Part shown: piece after piece, positions 60,575 through 64,000 of the stretch
Layout: each line of letters opens with the position of its first letter
Position numbering within the stretch: the first letter of the stretch is position 1
DNA from: Capillidium heterosporum
Taxonomy: Eukaryota; Entomophthoromycota; Entomophthoromycetes; Entomophthorales; Capillidiaceae
Assembly (NCBI GenBank): GCA_016630905.1
Contig: WBMQ01000011.1
Span: forward strand, 558,001 to 622,000
Direction: 5' to 3'
DNA length: 64,000 nucleotides
The notes under the pieces: generated by a model
Told to the model about the DNA's origin: nothing
The model's input: only the letters and a program-made list of their open reading frames with translations
Database searches by the model: none
Program-made: the position numbers and the translations under genes

Positions 60575-62795
60575 TTCATTTAATAGACATCTACTTTTGT
60601 TCAAATTTACAAAATTTACAAGTTATAAAGCCTAAATGTAGGGACGTTATGCAATCTAGAGCTGGAGCTGAAGCCTTACCACTTTTGGTAATACTGAATT
60701 TGCTGATATAGTTTAGTTCAAACGACTAAAAATTTCCAAGTCCTACAAGCTCACTTTAGACTAATTAACTTTATATGGGTATTGGAACCTTGTAAACCAT
60801 TTTGAAAGTTAGAGATTGAAGGTTGCGTATATATTTGGCATGGGTTTTAGTGATGGATATGAGCAGATATTTTAAATATCCATTGCAAAGAATCTGAACA
60901 GTATAGGGACTTAGAGTTAACATTCAGTCCTTGGTCTGTAAAAGTAGGATTTACAATCAACTTTTATATGGGAAAATTCAAATTAAATATTATTGTCAAC
61001 TCTTAAGACGGGAGACGGGGGTTCTATGTTCCTATAAAAGTTTTAGCATAGCAATGATGAGAAAAGGCTGATGTGTTACACCGACAATGTTATATTGATG
61101 GTGTGCCTTCAGGCAAAATATCTTTATTACTAGGCTAGAGCGGTTCAGTATAGGTCTAGATTTTGTGTACTAACTTACTAACGTTTGTATGTGGACAGTT
61201 GTCTACCTCTACTCTGGGTGAAAGTTATCAAAGGAATCTGCCTCAATTAAATGCTATCGCTGTTCTAAAAGTTGCAAAGAGTTCTTATGGTATATGCTAT
61301 TAGAAATTCAAGCTACATTCCAGAACAGTGAATGCATTGATTGTGAAGAATAGAAAGATGGCGTTGAAAATGGATCTCAAAAAGCTTATCAGTGGGGATG
61401 GATACAGTTCTGAAACCTTCCTTCGATACGGTAGCAGATATGCGGAATATTAACCTACTGACATACCTCCACAAGCAGTACTTGTCCTGATATCAGTTCC
61501 ATTTGAATTTGGATAGAGCTGATATACTTTTTTCAATGTCTACTTTCTTATATACTTTTATAGAATACTGGATCTCATCAACCATCATAAAATGTATCCT
61601 CTATCCTGCTTAACACACCTTTTTATTAAATTTATAGCAACTGTTGAGCCTTGTAACCGAATACTAAATTCAACTAGTAGATTCGGTTACAACATTTTAT
61701 TATACTTGGCGAAAACGCTTGCACTATAGGCAATAGTTGTACTTATGACCGAGTACAGCTAGTTTAGTTTCTGTGGATTAAGATTTACATCAGCACCTAA
61801 TATTTAGAATCAACTATATAATCCAAGTCAACACCCTGGATGTAACTGAACGAATGATATCAGGCAGTAATATCTTTTGGACCCTGGATCCGTCTTAGAA
61901 GCTTTACCAGCAACATACAGTGTCGATGTCAAGGCTGAATTTAGATGAATAGTGCTCATATTTTAAATGATATGTAGGGTGGGAAGCTTAAATTTATATC
62001 GGATATCGGATAAATGTTACCCAAGCCTATGCCGTATAACTTTCCAATCGAAGTGAAGGATAACTTTGTTGTTATCTAAAAGTATATAAGCTTGATGATA
62101 ATGAATAGGTCCTCAGACATTAGACCTATTTTTAGCCCTCTTCAATGATTGTATGGCCTAGATGCCTCCTTTATATCAAAAGTAAATGTAGTGTCACTTT
62201 AACTATAGCTAAAATAGCAGTAAGATGCGAATACTCGTAGTACTAATTAAAAACGCAAAGTTTAATGTGTTACTGTGAATTGTTCTATTGAGCCTTGAAG
62301 CGTATTTCCAATTAATGAAACCGTGATGAGGCTCACTATATGTGATTGTAGCCATAGTGCCAATCCAAGAAACAAGAGTATGCGAGCTTTAAGCCACATT
62401 TATCACTTTCAAATCTAATAACTAGGTTTTGGCGCAGTACAGCTAAAGTTTTGCTACTTTCCTTCCCTGGACAATTCAACTCTGGTCATTTGCTTGGCTT
62501 AAAGTACAACATCCAACAGAAAGATCCAGGGCGGAGTATAAGAAACTTATCCCATACCTAATGAGTTTGGAACCTTGCCTAATTAGTAGCTGAGCTTGCA
62601 GCTCGTTGGATTTGAGTTGTTTGTGCTAGTAAAATGCAGTTAAATGGAGCTTTTGCAGGATCGTCAATCAAACTTATGCTTCTTTTGGCAACTTTTCTAA
62701 ATTTGTTTATATATTACTCAGGGTACCCATATACGTTTAGTTCAACATAGTACATTGGAGTAAAAGCTATAGTTTTTCGAACTTTATTTAACAAT
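60575..62795. other. Intergenic between divergent Zn2Cys6 genes 2 and 3
   Basis: 2.2-kb spacer that must hold both promoters. The only structure I noticed is the 12-bp inverted repeat at 61651-61692. No coding sequence that I can support. Confidence 0.45.
61651..61692. promoter_or_regulatory. 12-bp perfect inverted repeat with CCG/CGG half-sites
   Basis: TTGTAACCGAAT (61651-61662) and ATTCGGTTACAA (61681-61692), separated by 18 bp. The CCG...CGG arrangement fits the everted half-site layout used by Zn2Cys6 dimers, and the element lies between two such genes. Role unproven. Confidence 0.4.
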
Positions 62796-64000
62796 ATGGA
62801 CCAGGTAGAACTGTCATCTTACGCATGTGACCGGTGCAAAACTGCAAAAAGAGCTTGTACCAAGGAGATACCCGAATGTAGCCGTTGTAAGAGGCTGGGT
62901 ACCAAATGCAGCTACATAGATAGGCTGTTTTCCAAAAAGGGGCTGTACCAAGCCAACCGATTCAACACTCAGCTGCTAAAGATTTCAAGGTAAAGCTTTC
63001 CCCATTTAATTGCTAACAGTATATTCGTTTGAAATAGGCTAACCACTCCCAATTCCTTCACCTTCTATTCCAAGATTCGAAATGCTTTGTTGACCAGCGA
63101 TACTTTATTCCTACTTATTGGCTTAGCCAACCTATCGATAACCACCGAGCAAAATCAAGATAAGAAGCATATAGTAGCCCTCATAAACTTTGATTCAGTG
63201 TTGGCCCAGCTGTCAGCTAAAGTCCCCCAAGCACTAAGCCCTACCGTCACTGATCTTACAACTGGTTATCAAAACTTTGTAGATGAGTATTACAAGCTAG
63301 CGATAACCAAGTACTTTAAGACGGTAAACTTTTACATCCCCCTATTCACTCCCAAATCCTTCTTGAGTAAACCAAGGTCCAGGCTGTTGAACTTGGTAGT
63401 CTTCGCTACCGGCTTGAAGAATCTAGAATTCCCCTACGATAAATTGAAGTACGTGCGGATCTTAGCCCAAGAGATTGTATGGTTATTCCACCAGGATTTC
63501 AAGAGACCAAGTCTGGAGACGGTGCAGGTCATGTACATAATGATGTTCTACTTGAACACCTTTCCCGAATTTAAGAAGATCCAAAAGCTCACAAAGATAT
63601 CGATTGCCAGTATCACCCACCGACTTGGTCTACATCAGCTACCTCCTAACTCCAAGCTCAACCAGTATGAGGCCCTGGAACGAAGGTTCTTTTACATAAT
63701 GCTAATGTACCTAACCTACGCGAGCTGCACCATCTCCAAAGAACCTCCCCAGCTAATTTTGCAAGCCAGCTTCACATCCCTAAGTTTCGAAGAGATATGG
63801 GATTTCAACGGATTCTCCTATACCAAATGTATCACCGATCCCATCGAAAAGTGCTTGTTCCTCAAAGTCCAGTCGTTCAATTACGCCAATGAGGTCATGC
63901 AGAGTATCTGTGAAGCTCGCTATTACGTTCAGAGCCAGAGCAAATCAGTTGGTGAACTACGAACCATGGTCCAGAAAATAACAACTAATTTGGATGCGAC
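62796..64000 (+). CDS. Zn2Cys6 transcription factor, paralogue 3; gene runs off the right edge
   Basis: Exon 1 62796-62989, a 48-nt intron, exon 2 from 63038 to beyond the window. Starts MDQVELSSYACDRC. The cluster is YACDRCKTAKRACTKEIPEC then SRCKRLGTKCSYID. The linker FSKKGLYQANRFN matches paralogue 1 (FSKKGFSQTSRFK). The intron splits the Arg codon of IS-R exactly as in paralogues 1 and 2. Exon 2 has SFTFYSKIRNALLTSDTLFL, LLIGLANLSITTEQNQDKKH, FLSKPRSRLLNLVVFATGLK and SITHRLGLHQLPPNSK. No break within the part seen (about 385 residues). It is divergent from paralogue 2. Confidence 0.9.

Noticed and set aside
61240-61300. CYRCSKSCKEF-like stretch, considered as a decayed zinc cluster
   Set aside because: Cysteine spacing does not fit Zn2Cys6 and no flanking similarity to the paralogues was found.

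Overview
This is nuclear DNA of a fungus. The evidence is three Zn2Cys6 regulators, a Yap-type bZIP, an Ssh4-like Rsp5 adaptor with PY motifs, an RSC9/ARID2-type remodeler subunit, MED13, and GT-AG introns of mostly 36-50 nt. Intergenic DNA is AT-rich and coding DNA less so. A tRNA-Leu(CAG) with Leu-type features argues for the standard genetic code. Secreted GH24 lysozymes and ML-domain proteins would suit an early-diverging or animal/microbe-associated lineage such as Zoopagomycota/Entomophthoromycotina, but that placement is a low-confidence guess.

Layout. 0-11 kb is a housekeeping block: RPN3 (partial), tRNA-Ile(UAU) with an intron, mitochondrial prolyl-tRNA synthetase, a secreted Pro/Lys repeat protein, tRNA-Leu(CAG), RPS18, PTH2 and a bHLH factor. 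11-26.5 kb is gene-poor accessory DNA. It holds a decayed GH20 beta-hexosaminidase, an unidentified decayed gene, and an array of three GH24 lysozyme units about 1.79 kb apart (one dead, two intact). 26.5-44 kb is ordinary gene space: bZIP, RRM protein, SSH4-like SPRY protein, a PB1...UBA protein in three frames, COQ8 and RSC9-like. 44.5-49.2 kb carries ML-domain (MD-2-related lipid recognition) genes: two identical head-to-head copies in an apparently perfect 1,185-bp inverted duplication, plus a diverged third copy with a frameshift. 50.9-55.6 kb is MED13. 56-64 kb holds three paralogous Zn2Cys6 regulators with the same intron position; the last runs off the window.

How it fits together. 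The lysozymes, the dead GH20 gene and the ML proteins share a theme of secreted proteins acting on cell walls, amino-sugar polymers and lipids, and they show local duplication and decay. The regulator cluster is also a product of local duplication. Several secreted-protein genes have a TATATAAA/TATAAATA box 46-58 bp before the ATG. Exon structures were worked out by eye from reading frame, GT...AG ends and family similarity, without transcript evidence.
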